Source of the DNA: a virus
IMG/VR virus record: IMGVR_UViG_3300015195_000008
Span: 1-50,270 of that record
Direction: 5' to 3' (one strand)
Length of the DNA: 50,270 nucleotides
The notes below the pieces were generated by a model. The model saw only the letters and a program-made list of their open reading frames with translations, searched no databases and had not been told where the DNA came from. Below, piece by piece: positions 1 to 8,450 of the stretch. Numbering within the stretch: the stretch's first letter is position 1; each line of letters begins with the position of its first letter. The position numbers and the translations under genes were made by a program.

Positions 1-142
1 GTCTCCGATGTCACTTCCTCCGGTGAACCACTGATCGAACTGACCGATGTGCTGCAGGTTGTTACCGAGCACGTTCTGATTAGATTCAGCGTCCGTGAAG
101 ATATGATTCGTAGCCCATCCTAGCTTCCACCAAGACTGAGAC
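1..142. repeat. Terminal direct repeat, left copy
   Basis: Bases 1-142 repeat at 50129-50270. They differ only at window positions 9 (t here, g at the right end) and 16 (t here, g at the right end); positions 17-142 are identical. The repeat lies inside a protein-coding gene whose frame is kept across the junction. This fits an assembly overlap of a circular or circularly permuted genome better than a functional terminal repeat, although a short terminal redundancy cannot be excluded. Confidence 0.95.
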
Positions 143-1473
143 CGGAGATCGAAGAAATACGTGAGATTCAGTCTAGGGAAGCTAATGTGGTACATGCGAT
201 CGTACCAGAACCCGACGGCAGTGTCTAAGTCCGTATCGTTTAATGTCCTGATAAACTTCTTGATGTTCGATACTTGGTACTGCCCGTCTGACATGTTCTT
301 TGGAGTCGTACCGTCAGAGAACCAGACGCCTCGCTTGTTTATCCACCCCGACATTCCGTCAAGAGTTGCAACAGATAGACCCGAACGACACCCGGTGTCA
401 GATATCTTGATAGCAATGAAGTCAGCATTAGTTGAGCCATATACGGCATACAGGCTTCGATCCTTGTTAAGCAGTAAGACGCCTCCCTGGCTTGTCATAC
501 CAGCAGCAGCGTCATTGAAAGAGTTCTCACCGACCGGCAAGAATCCCTTAATGAGGTCGAAGCCCCAAGGCTCGTTCAAGTTGGAGTAGTAGACCAGGGA
601 GGGGTCCAAGGGAGTTCCCCATCCCCAAATGCGCTCCTGGTGAGTACAGATGAATTTGAACGGGAACGGGACATCTCGGTTCACCGTGAGGAGCTGCCCA
701 GTAACGTCTACATCGGCTAGGTTGTCGTTATAGGCCGTCGTTGTGTTATCGAAGATCGTATGAACCAGGTAGAACTGGTTAAGTACGCCTAAACCTAGAC
801 GGTAAATGTTTCTTTGGGTAACTTGAGGGTCTGGTGAAATAGGTATGTTGGTTAAGTTGATGCTTTGATTGTTTACTGTGACAGGAAGAGAGACAATGCC
901 CTGTGAACTCTCCTGGTTGATATTTCCGAATGTAATGCAGTAGTAGTATGTCACAGGGAGAGGTGTGCCTAAGTTGCCTGCCCCGTTCCCTGTTACCGTA
1001 GGCGCCGTAGGAGCAATGATACCCCAGAACGTAACCACGAGATTGAGGTCGATTTTTAATGGACGATCGACACTGTTATTGACGAAGCACCACTTCAGGG
1101 AGAACACGAACTGGGTATTGAGGCCAGGGGTGAGGACCTCGGGTAGGGCCAGGGGGTTGTATGGACCTAAGAGAGGTCCCTCATACAGCGTACCTACTCC
1201 GCCTACATCGACCGCGAAGATGTACGTATCGGCGAACCCTGGACGGATGAACTTCGTGAAGCCGTTTATCGGGCCTGGTAGTGTGCCGACGAACGATCGA
1301 CCAAGGGCCGTAACGTAAGACCCAAAAGTGTCGTTGGGGGTAACATTTGTTGCGTCCACAATGTTATCTGGAGCGAGACGAAAAGGAGCGGTGGTAGCAT
1401 CAATGCCCATAACAGGACCGACAGTAAGTATCGGTTGAACATTGTCTCCCTCAACCTCTATAGGGACGGCCAT
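1..1473 (-). CDS. Tail nozzle / packaged-DNA stabilisation-like protein (N-terminal 491 codons, runs off the left edge)
   Basis: The ORF starts at ATG 1473, overlapping the stop of the upstream gene (TAATG), and is open for 491 codons to base 1. It continues in frame at 50128 down to the stop at 49787, giving about 604 residues in the closed genome. The sequence resembles tail nozzle proteins (P22 gp10 / T7 gp12-like, beta-rich): a segment of the type VYYSNLNEPWGFD near mid-protein, then LLLNKDRSLYAVYG, and a C-terminal stretch with SFPRLNLTYFFDLRSQSWW. The adaptor and portal lie upstream in the same operon, which fits a role as the distal part of the short tail tube that holds DNA in the capsid. 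The family call rests on pattern recognition, not a search. Confidence 0.75.
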   Translation of the reverse strand, partial: MAVPIEVEGDNVQPILTVGPVMGIDATTAPFRLAPDNIVDATNVTPNDTFGSYVTALGRSFVGTLPGPINGFTKFIRPGFADTYIFAVDVGGVGTLYEGPLLGPYNPLALPEVLTPGLNTQFVFSLKWCFVNNSVDRPLKIDLNLVVTFWGIIAPTAPTVTGNGAGNLGTPLPVTYYYCITFGNINQESSQGIVSLPVTVNNQSINLTNIPISPDPQVTQRNIYRLGLGVLNQFYLVHTIFDNTTTAYNDNLADVDVTGQLLTVNRDVPFPFKFICTHQERIWGWGTPLDPSLVYYSNLNEPWGFDLIKGFLPVGENSFNDAAAGMTSQGGVLLLNKDRSLYAVYGSTNADFIAIKISDTGCRSGLSVATLDGMSGWINKRGVWFSDGTTPKNMSDGQYQVSNIKKFIRTLNDTDLDTAVGFWYDRMYHISFPRLNLTYFFDLRSQSWWKLGWATNHIFTDAESNQNVLGNNLQHIGQFDQWFTGGSDIGD

Positions 1474-2798
1474 TAGGTAACCCTGAAAGCTGTTATTTGG
1501 ATATTGGACGTACTAACAGAAACGGCACCGGAACTAGATACCGTACACGTAACAGTATCTCCAGGGTTTGCTAATCCGTTTAGCTGTAAGGTAAACTGCC
1601 CGAATGTAGTTGCAGGCAAATTAGCAACCGGATCTGAACCTCCTTGCCAAGCTCCTCCCGCAGTACCTCCCGTACCCGTCACATTAAGGGTACTGACACC
1701 CCCGGAGGATGTGTATTGAATGAAAGCCTGGCAAACAACATTCCAAGATGCCCCGTTAGATGGCACCGTAAGAGATAAAGGACTTCCTCCATACGAAACG
1801 ACCGCTCCGCCGATCGAAATGTGGTTTGCCGTAGTCGGGGCCTGTACGGTGTATGAGTGCGAAGTAGGCTGAGATATAGTTATACTACCGTCAGGAGACG
1901 ATAAAGTGACAACCGGAGTCGTTCCGTTCACATCTATATGCGTGCCTGGGTTAAGAGTGACGTTAGCTAGTTGGGTATGCCCTAAAACGTCTAAGGTACT
2001 GTTTGCAGTTAACGAAGCATCTACTGTAGCCCCCCCAGTAACATGCAGACTGCCTGTAGTAGTTAGCCCTACAACGAACAGAGTCGTGTCTGCAGTAAGT
2101 GACGAGTGAAACGTGCCTGCGCCGAACACATCAAGGGTCCCTGCTACAACGGTTGCGCCTGTTAAGGTAACATTATTGAAGCCAGGGAAGGGCACAAGGC
2201 CGGTTATACGGGCCGACGGGATAATCCCGGTTACGAGCGTGCCTGTCTTATCAACAGCCCACTTCGATACCCCGTTTACTACCAAGTTATCAAGGAGAGA
2301 GTTCGCGGCAGACGCTACATCAGTTACCTGGAGAAGCCTTCCCTGAACCTGTACCCCAACACCTGGGTCCCATGTAACGAAAATCTGCTGTGACGCCTGA
2401 TTTATCGTCAAGACGGTCAACGGGACGCTAATGACCTGCCCCTTATTGTCAATTTGGAAGAGTCTCGTCCAGGTTATCGGCGTGGAAGGTATGTTGGTAG
2501 GCGGAGACTCCCAACGAGTCATTGACCCGTCTGCGCCTAGTTCAAGAGCATACGCAGGCAGGCCAGTGTTCTGAGGCGACTCTTGGTCCCACTGCAGTAG
2601 GTTCTGATTCCACATAGCGTTCGTAACGAGCCAGAGGTTGCCTGAGACTTCGCGAATCTCTTGGTACTCGCCGTTCGGTTCTGTCGGAAGGAACTGAATG
2701 CCGGGAAAGGCTGTAGCCCCTATGACAATATCAAAAGGAAAGTTCCCTGAAGGGGAGACCGCATTGTCTGGGAGAAAAGGGTAAATACTCTCAGCCAT
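1473..2798 (-). CDS. Tail fibre / appendage protein, repeat-rich
   Basis: 441 residues. The first ~150 residues look globular (many Trp, Pro and aromatic residues) and could anchor to the tail. Residues ~150-330 are low-complexity beta-type repeats rich in Thr, Val, Gly and Leu (units such as GTFHSSLTADTTLFV and GSLHVTGGATVDASLTAN), as in trimeric phage fibres. The C-terminal ~110 residues look like a separate beta domain. There is no signal peptide, unlike the fibre-like proteins at 12103-16753. The gene lies directly between the adaptor and the nozzle and starts next to the adaptor stop, so it is probably a structural tail component. The receptor is unknown. Confidence 0.65.
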   Translation of the reverse strand: MAESIYPFLPDNAVSPSGNFPFDIVIGATAFPGIQFLPTEPNGEYQEIREVSGNLWLVTNAMWNQNLLQWDQESPQNTGLPAYALELGADGSMTRWESPPTNIPSTPITWTRLFQIDNKGQVISVPLTVLTINQASQQIFVTWDPGVGVQVQGRLLQVTDVASAANSLLDNLVVNGVSKWAVDKTGTLVTGIIPSARITGLVPFPGFNNVTLTGATVVAGTLDVFGAGTFHSSLTADTTLFVVGLTTTGSLHVTGGATVDASLTANSTLDVLGHTQLANVTLNPGTHIDVNGTTPVVTLSSPDGSITISQPTSHSYTVQAPTTANHISIGGAVVSYGGSPLSLTVPSNGASWNVVCQAFIQYTSSGGVSTLNVTGTGGTAGGAWQGGSDPVANLPATTFGQFTLQLNGLANPGDTVTCTVSSSGAVSVSTSNIQITAFRVT

Positions 2799-3596
2799 TT
2801 AAAACCCCCACCATCCGCCACCGCTCCAGCCACAGGAATTGTTCCCTCTTGAACGACGTACCCAAGGTACAAAGTTTAGAGACTTCGTAGCTTGAAACTT
2901 GTTCACGTTCGTCTGCAGCTTCTTAATCTGCGCCATGTACAATTGAGCGTTCTTCATGCTATCTGCAGAACCGTCCGCTTGTCTCGAGTACTCCGACATC
3001 TTGTAGACCAGAGCATCTCGGTACATTTCGGGGAACGCTAAAAGGTCAGATGTATTGACGACTGTAGGAGGGATAGGGATAAAATCCATACAGACAGTGA
3101 AAACAGCGTTAGGAGGAGGTACGAAACCAATGTTACCATATCTGCGATACCATCTCGGAGGATTACTCCAGTTCCACATTGAAGCAGGGTGACCCTGACC
3201 TTGGCGCTGTGGCGAACGATAAGGATAAGTGACGGGTTTTTGTGCTATCCATTGGGGGGTAAGAGGCGGTTGACCTTGAATGAAGTCAGAGGAAGCGTCG
3301 AATATGTTTGCGTTCTCGCCTTCCATCGTCGGTATGTCGGTAGGCTCAATGAGCTGCTTCGCTCCGTTAGGGCCTAACATGTAAACACGAAGAACACGAA
3401 TGTTCTCCGTCATAGCATATTCCTGCTGGTTCGCGATCGTCGGGAACGTGTCAGTACCTTCGGTATAGGGGAGATCAAGAGCAGTCTGTACTTGAGCCTT
3501 GTTTAAGAGATCAATAGAATCAGCAACAGTGAACCTGTTTGTACCAGGTTCATTTACGTTACGTCGCCAATCGTTGATTACTTGACCACTGATCAC
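2799..3596 (-). CDS. Head-tail adaptor-like protein
   Basis: 265 residues with a GTG start at 3596. The N-terminus (VINDWRRNVNEPG, then FTVADSIDLLNKAQVQTALD) and the later helix FPEMYRDALVYKMSEYSRQADG resemble the helical-bundle adaptor proteins (T7 gp11 / phage adaptor family) that sit between portal and nozzle. The very C-terminus is rich in Gly, Trp and Ser. The position, immediately before fibre and nozzle genes and after capsid genes, supports the call. The predicted ribosome-binding site is weak, so translation may be coupled to the gene upstream, whose stop is 3 bases away. Confidence 0.6.
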   Translation of the reverse strand: MISGQVINDWRRNVNEPGTNRFTVADSIDLLNKAQVQTALDLPYTEGTDTFPTIANQQEYAMTENIRVLRVYMLGPNGAKQLIEPTDIPTMEGENANIFDASSDFIQGQPPLTPQWIAQKPVTYPYRSPQRQGQGHPASMWNWSNPPRWYRRYGNIGFVPPPNAVFTVCMDFIPIPPTVVNTSDLLAFPEMYRDALVYKMSEYSRQADGSADSMKNAQLYMAQIKKLQTNVNKFQATKSLNFVPWVRRSRGNNSCGWSGGGWWGF

Positions 3597-3598
3597 TT

Positions 3599-4399
3599 CT
3601 ACCCACTTTTTTTCTTGCTTTTCGTTGTATTGACGGGATTATCGCGACGAGTATTCTTGGAACCGTCTCTGTTAAATGTCTTAGGTTTTGTTCCTGTCGT
3701 TATACGAGGAGTACGTTCCTTAGAACGGCTATACACTTCGCCCTTAGATTCAGCATGTGCTTTCCGCATTTCCCTATTCTTAATAATGTCACTAGTAGAC
3801 ATTTTAGGAGCTTCCGGCTTTTTGCTATATGCAGGTAAAGCCTTTTGCCCAGAACCCTTTTTGGACATCTTTGAAAGTTCTGCTTCAAACTCGTTATGGT
3901 TGCCCGAAGGGAGAGCCTTAGGTTTCGGTTTGCCGATGCTATCAAGTCTCTTCGTAGATCCGCCAGAGAGAGACTTAGGAGGCATAGCTCCCGCAACTTT
4001 CTGACCCTTATTTGCGACATTCCCAAGCTTTTTCGCTCCTGACCCAAGAGCTTTCTTGACAGGTGTAGGCGTACGAAGTTTTTGGACGGCTCCTTCGGCT
4101 AAGGAAGTACCTTTTTTTCCGCCCATAAAGGCTTTAGCCGCTCCGCCAAGAGCCTTAGCTGCACGGAACTCAGGAGCCGCAAACATGCCTGCTATAGGAC
4201 CAGACTTTTTAAGAGAGTCTACGGTGTCCTTAGCAAACCCTCTGGCTTCGTCTCCAAGGTTCAGCTTACTGTGGATCTTACGCGATTCTGAGCTACCTTT
4301 AGCTTCGGCACTACGTCGCTGCAAAGTATAAAACGCCGCTTTGCGCTTGCCTTTATCTTTTATACCTTGTACGGCTTTTTCGTCATCAGACATTGCCAT
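3599..4399 (-). CDS. Lys/Ser/Gly-rich basic protein of the head module
   Basis: 266 residues, very rich in Lys, Ser, Gly, Ala and Pro, with few hydrophobic stretches other than residues ~65-95 (an Ala/Gly/Phe segment). No family recognised. The basic, probably disordered composition suggests a nucleic-acid-binding or minor virion protein. It may be a large relative of the tiny Lys-rich proteins at 14774, 16750 and 48904. The start at 4399 follows AGGTG; a second ATG two codons on is also possible. It sits between capsid-module genes and the adaptor. Confidence 0.7.
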   Translation of the reverse strand: MAMSDDEKAVQGIKDKGKRKAAFYTLQRRSAEAKGSSESRKIHSKLNLGDEARGFAKDTVDSLKKSGPIAGMFAAPEFRAAKALGGAAKAFMGGKKGTSLAEGAVQKLRTPTPVKKALGSGAKKLGNVANKGQKVAGAMPPKSLSGGSTKRLDSIGKPKPKALPSGNHNEFEAELSKMSKKGSGQKALPAYSKKPEAPKMSTSDIIKNREMRKAHAESKGEVYSRSKERTPRITTGTKPKTFNRDGSKNTRRDNPVNTTKSKKKSG

Positions 4400-4406
4400 G
4401 ATGCAC

Positions 4407-4847
4407 CTATCCTGGGAGAGCGAACGCTAAAAGCGTAACAGTTCCTGATATTGTACCACCAATGACCGTTCCGCTAACGGCACGTACCGCAACAAGGGGA
4501 GCAGTGACATAAAGGGCACTGTTATCTGGCTTGTAGATAGGATTTGACCACTGGAAGCCTGCTTCTACTGAAGGAGCAGGAAGAGGGAACCACTCGTTGC
4601 CTGTAGATCCGTAGTCGTTGACTGGGCGTTGCTCTGGAGGGAAGTTCTGGTAGGCGGTAACGGTGTCAATTGTCCCATACAAGGTGATATTGTAGCCAAG
4701 GCCAGCACCCACCACTTGAAACATCCACTTCGGCCAGCGTGAGCATTCGGTTACTAACGGTAACACGCCGGAATCTTGTCCTGACGCTGTAAACGTGAAG
4801 ACGGGCTTTCCGCCCGCGCTTCCTACACTGGTTATGCTGCTTCCCAT
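4407..4847 (-). CDS. Hypothetical structural protein, beta-rich
   Basis: 146 residues, translation-coupled to the preceding gene by a TAATG overlap. Composition is beta-type (Gly, Thr, Val, Ser) with conserved-looking aromatic and Pro segments (WPKWMFQVVGAGLGYNITLYG). No family recognised. Its position in the capsid/adaptor block makes a minor capsid or decoration role plausible. Confidence 0.7.
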   Translation of the reverse strand: MGSSITSVGSAGGKPVFTFTASGQDSGVLPLVTECSRWPKWMFQVVGAGLGYNITLYGTIDTVTAYQNFPPEQRPVNDYGSTGNEWFPLPAPSVEAGFQWSNPIYKPDNSALYVTAPLVAVRAVSGTVIGGTISGTVTLLAFALPG

Positions 4848-6472
4848 TACAGTTGCTCATTAGTGATCTGGAAGCCTTTGCCGGTTGAAACGCTCCCTGG
4901 AAGGTAGTAGTGAAGGTCCATCGGCACGCCCCAGAGGATCACGTTCAGACCGCCTGCAACAGTACCGTCGGCAGTAATGCGGAGAGTCAACTCCGTACCA
5001 GTAGGCCAGAAGGCGTCGAAGTTCTCGAGTGCATATACTTCCCCAACAAGGTCAGCCTGGCTAACATTGAACAGGGGGAGAATGATGTCCTCGGGGAACA
5101 AGGCGTTACCAAGGGTCGCAGTCAATGAAGGGGTTATCCCTTGATTCGTCGTGTCGAGTGGAGGAGAGACAGGCTTCGCTCCGGCGACACCGGTAACCAT
5201 GTTCGCTCCACTTGCCACTACCGTACCAGCGATGCTGGTTGTCGAGACGGAGAAGGTCGGAGTAGCTGTATCGTAAGCGATGGTCTGAATGACGATCTCT
5301 GCTCCGAGGGAGTTTGCACGATACAAGGTACTGAAGGCAGGGTTCACGCCGGTCATAGCCTGGAGGTTGAGCGATGCAGTCATGTTAGCCGCGAGCTGAG
5401 TCAGATTCGCCGCTGCGCGTCCAGTGACTTCGTACACGTAAGGAACGGCTGCGATTAAGATTGTGATCTTCTCGCCTGCCTGGTAGGTACCGCCGAGGGT
5501 CAGATACGCATACGAGGAAGCTGCTCCAGCCCCTTCATAAGGTCCTTTACCTGAAACGATGTTGAAGCCCATCTTACCTGCGGCGAAATGTCCGCCGGTA
5601 GGAACTCCAGTAGATCCGCCTGAAGGAGGAGGCACAGGGGTAGGAACAGTGATAGTGTTCGTATCCATCGTCAACGCGCCGTTACGAGCTAACATTCTAC
5701 CTACAACCACGGTGCTGGTATCGACGGTGATCGACGTTAGCGCCATAATGGTACCGTTGAAAGTGGAGGTAACACCTAACGTCGCGGAGCTTCCGACCTG
5801 CCAGTAGACATTGTTCGCATTGGCTCCATTGATTAACAAGACGTTGCTGCTTGTAGCGGTAGTGAGAGCAGTAGGCACTTGGAAGATCCAAACAGAGTTC
5901 GGGTTACCTCCAGCGTCAAGAGTGACCGTGCCAGTGATGCCTAACGAGGTAGCCGCCATGTAAAGGCCGGGAGACAGGATCAAACCGCCGATGTCAGCCG
6001 GTATGGAGATAGCGCCTGAACGAGCAGCAGCGTTGTTATACGCTGCAGTGAGATCGTTTTTAGCGGTAACTGCTGCAGGGTTAGCGATATTGGTTTGCCC
6101 TGTGACCGTAGGAGAACCAGTAACCGACGCACCAGGGGACAGGCCGAGGTCTCCGTTAATAGTCGTTGCGCCGGTGTTCGTGACTGTGGAACCAGCTAGC
6201 CCTCCATAGGTTGATGCAGTAGCGAGAGGGACAGCCGACGGACCTGAAGGGACGACAGGAGGAGCAGCAGACGGAGGTAGAGCTTCAATGTCGCTCAACA
6301 CATACGAGACATGCGTGAATTTAAAATTGAGTCCTAGGGGTTTTATACCTTGAGTTGTTAGCGAAGGCTGTGCAATTGCAGGAACAAACATAGGCTGAAA
6401 CTGCAAAGAGTCCCATGCACCGTAAAGAAGGGCCTGGGGATTACACTCCTTGGCCCGAATTTGGATACTCAT
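4847..6472 (-). CDS. Virion protein with an embedded DUF3494 ice-binding-like domain
   Basis: 541 residues directly downstream of the major capsid gene (3-base gap, GGAG 7 bases before ATG). Residues ~82-278 match the DUF3494 / type 1 ice-binding protein family closely: VTNTGATTINGDLGLSPG, AAYNNAAAR, LSPGLY, GTVTLDAGGNPNSVWIFQ, NVYWQVGSSATLG, FNGTIMALTSITV and GRMLARNGALTMDTNTITV appear in the family order. The Cys usually seen before NVFWQVG is Asn here. Pro-rich linkers flank the domain on both sides (PPSAAPPVVPSGP and PTPVPPPSGG). Residues ~320-435 form a second beta domain resembling part of the neighbouring 7434-8378 protein, and the C-terminal ~90 residues look structural. In bacteria DUF3494 proteins bind ice or act in adhesion. 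Here the domain is probably displayed on the virion, which is an inference. Confidence 0.8.
   Translation of the reverse strand: MSIQIRAKECNPQALLYGAWDSLQFQPMFVPAIAQPSLTTQGIKPLGLNFKFTHVSYVLSDIEALPPSAAPPVVPSGPSAVPLATASTYGGLAGSTVTNTGATTINGDLGLSPGASVTGSPTVTGQTNIANPAAVTAKNDLTAAYNNAAARSGAISIPADIGGLILSPGLYMAATSLGITGTVTLDAGGNPNSVWIFQVPTALTTATSSNVLLINGANANNVYWQVGSSATLGVTSTFNGTIMALTSITVDTSTVVVGRMLARNGALTMDTNTITVPTPVPPPSGGSTGVPTGGHFAAGKMGFNIVSGKGPYEGAGAASSYAYLTLGGTYQAGEKITILIAAVPYVYEVTGRAAANLTQLAANMTASLNLQAMTGVNPAFSTLYRANSLGAEIVIQTIAYDTATPTFSVSTTSIAGTVVASGANMVTGVAGAKPVSPPLDTTNQGITPSLTATLGNALFPEDIILPLFNVSQADLVGEVYALENFDAFWPTGTELTLRITADGTVAGGLNVILWGVPMDLHYYLPGSVSTGKGFQITNEQL
5639..6229 (-). other. Segment encoding the DUF3494 (ice-binding-like) domain
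   Basis: This marks residues ~82-278 of the virion protein at 4847-6472. The segment is bounded by Pro/Ser/Gly linkers, as expected for a module inserted between the N-terminal ~70 residues and the structural C-terminal half. I see no leftover mobile-element sequence at its edges. Confidence 0.8.
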
Positions 6473-6474
6473 TA

Positions 6475-7431
6475 TTAAGCTCCTTGGCTACCGACAATAC
6501 CGCGCCATGAATCGACACCGTTCGAGACACGAACCTTGGCTTCATGTACAAGGTTTTCCGTGTTCACATCGACGAACGCGCGTTGACGGTTCTCTTTAAC
6601 GAGTGCGAACATGGAGTGCGAGTTCTCGAGTGAACCTTTACCCGTTGCGACCCACCAGGGGAAGGGACCTGCGCCTTGATTCGGGTTGAGGTAAGGGATC
6701 TCGATGGGCTCAAGCTTCGTTCTCTGCTGAGAAACGACGTTGATACGGTTCTGATCGGTTGACGGGTAGAGATTGGTCTGAAGGATTTCAGTAACCTGCT
6801 GGTGATAGCCAGGCGGGTAGATGATGTTCTTCGGGATGTAACGGATCAGTTTACCGCGTGGGTCTCTCGTGAGGGCGAACATCGTGATAACCGCTTGCAA
6901 CGATTCGACCGTGAAGGCGACGTTACCGAGGAAGTTGCTCTGAGTGACGCCTGGGAGTCCAGTGATCGGGTGAGCCGCGTTGATGAGCGAGAGACCGTCA
7001 TCGACGTTGTACCCACCTTGAGCTTCGCTGAGGAAGCTAAGGTTAAGGTTGTTGAAGAACAGGTACTCAAGGGTTTCATCGACTGACCGGCGAAGCATGC
7101 GGGGGAGCTTGCTGAAGATCGACTTCGGGTCTTCGATGCTTGCGGTTCTCGTGATGATGTACCGGAGACCGAAGTCTTGGAAGGTGAACATCATCGTGAA
7201 CTCTGGACTAGCCGAGTCTAAGTCAGGAACGCTTCCTTCACCGACAGGTGCAAGGAGACCTAACGGGATTAACGAATGGTTCTGAAAGAACCGACGTTTT
7301 GGATCGTAGTCAGGAGTGTTGAAGATTTCCTTCCAAAAGGTAGGATTCTCAAGGCCTTCCTTGACATACACATTCTCAAGGATCTTGGTAGCGGCTTCCT
7401 TGAAGGTATTGGTAAAGTGAATGGAAGGCAT
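6475..7431 (-). CDS. Major capsid protein, HK97-like
   Basis: 318 residues. The pattern fits Mu gpT-type / HK97-fold capsid proteins: an N-terminal helix, a segment from RYIITRTASIEDPKSIF to LPRMLRRSVDETLE, then NAAHPITG, a long helix (ESLQAVITMFALTRDPRGKLI), a P-domain-like strand (IPKNIIYPPG) and a C-terminal IEIPYLNPNQGAGPFPWWVA region. It lies three bases after the 7434-8378 gene and has a strong GGAG site. Scaffold and portal genes are upstream, the usual order. It is short for an HK97-type protein because no N-terminal delta domain is visible; the separate scaffold candidate at 8951-9712 explains that. Confidence 0.75.
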   Translation of the reverse strand: MPSIHFTNTFKEAATKILENVYVKEGLENPTFWKEIFNTPDYDPKRRFFQNHSLIPLGLLAPVGEGSVPDLDSASPEFTMMFTFQDFGLRYIITRTASIEDPKSIFSKLPRMLRRSVDETLEYLFFNNLNLSFLSEAQGGYNVDDGLSLINAAHPITGLPGVTQSNFLGNVAFTVESLQAVITMFALTRDPRGKLIRYIPKNIIYPPGYHQQVTEILQTNLYPSTDQNRINVVSQQRTKLEPIEIPYLNPNQGAGPFPWWVATGKGSLENSHSMFALVKENRQRAFVDVNTENLVHEAKVRVSNGVDSWRGIVGSQGA

Positions 7432-7433
7432 TC

Positions 7434-8378
7434 TTAAACTCCTTGAATGATGGCGAGCGCACTAGCAAGGAACACGACATATACTCGGATACCGAGGATA
7501 CCTGTAGGGTCATTCTTGTACTGATTATTGATAAGAGCGTTGTTCACGCTATTGTCAACGTCTTGGATGACGGCCACGAGGTTCGTAGCAGTTGGGTCAG
7601 CGATGTAGTACCCAGTAGCCGGATCAATCGCGAGGCCAACAGGCGTCCCGTAAGTCGCTTGCTGAGTCCCGCCAGTCATCCACCCAGTTGAGGCAGTGAG
7701 GTTCATAACCACGACATTTGGAGGCCCAAGGGTAAGGACTGGAATCTGTCCAGGCATCGCTGAGAAGAGGCCAGACCCGACTTGCGATTCGCCGAACACG
7801 GAGTCAGGGTAAGCCTTACCGACTGCCGGGTTGCCTTGGTAGGTCATCTCTGACGAGCATTGAGCGACACCGACGAGACCGCCGGTGACGTTCGCAGGAG
7901 CCGAAGAGATTCTGCCAGGCATGCTGAGAGCTGAACCGCCGACAAGAGTCGCGCCCGAAGGAGCAACTTCTCCAGTGGCCGAAGTAGTGGAGATGGCAAG
8001 GGTGATTGAGTTACCGGCGACTCCGCCGAGATTAGCGGTGATAATGACTAGGTTTCCGTCAACCTCTGCAGTAACCAACTCGGTCACTGAAAACAGGTTA
8101 ATGTCAACAACGAGTCTAGCAAGAGCGTCTGCGTTACTAACGACCGCGATTGCCGGACGAACAACACCATTGATTGAGTACGTGATCGTGTCCCCAACAA
8201 CAAAAATTCCTCCTAATAGGAAGAACCCTTCAGCCTTGGTCCCCGTCGCGAAGTAAACAAAGTCTGCATCTTTTATTAGGCCAGTTTCAGCAGGAAGATA
8301 GATTGGTGACATCGAAATTGCCGTAGTCGGCAACTGGACAACCGGTTTTTGAACCGCTACGACTATCGGAATCGCCAT
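7434..8378 (-). CDS. Putative capsid decoration / virion protein
   Basis: 314 residues, beta-rich and low in charge. Residues ~60-150 contain a motif set (GDTITYSINGVVRPAIAV, ADALARLVVDIN, GNLVIITANLGGVAGNSITL) found in various phage structural proteins and also present in degenerate form in the C-terminal half of 4847-6472. The rest is Gly/Val/Thr-rich. It is the first gene after a small gap with a promoter candidate (8411-8439) and lies immediately upstream of the major capsid gene, as capsid-decorating proteins often do. Specific function not established. Confidence 0.7.
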   Translation of the reverse strand: MAIPIVVAVQKPVVQLPTTAISMSPIYLPAETGLIKDADFVYFATGTKAEGFFLLGGIFVVGDTITYSINGVVRPAIAVVSNADALARLVVDINLFSVTELVTAEVDGNLVIITANLGGVAGNSITLAISTTSATGEVAPSGATLVGGSALSMPGRISSAPANVTGGLVGVAQCSSEMTYQGNPAVGKAYPDSVFGESQVGSGLFSAMPGQIPVLTLGPPNVVVMNLTASTGWMTGGTQQATYGTPVGLAIDPATGYYIADPTATNLVAVIQDVDNSVNNALINNQYKNDPTGILGIRVYVVFLASALAIIQGV

Positions 8379-8410
8379 GTAAAAATACCCTCACACTATC
8401 AGTTAATGCA

Positions 8411-8439
8411 AGGGTACCTCAACATTAAGACAATGTCAA
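8411..8439 (-). promoter_or_regulatory. Candidate promoter before the capsid genes
   Basis: Reading leftward there is a perfect TTGACA (8434-8439), a 17-base spacer and TACCCT (8411-8416), which keeps the three most conserved -10 bases. It lies in one of the few real gaps of the late operon, between 8451 and the 8378 start. The -10 match is weak overall. Confidence 0.4.
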
Positions 8440-8450
8440 CGGATTATGCG

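Noticed and set aside
1266-1454. 62-residue leftward hydrophobic ORF
   Set aside because: It lies in a different frame inside the nozzle gene. The nozzle frame is open through the whole region and continues over the genome junction.
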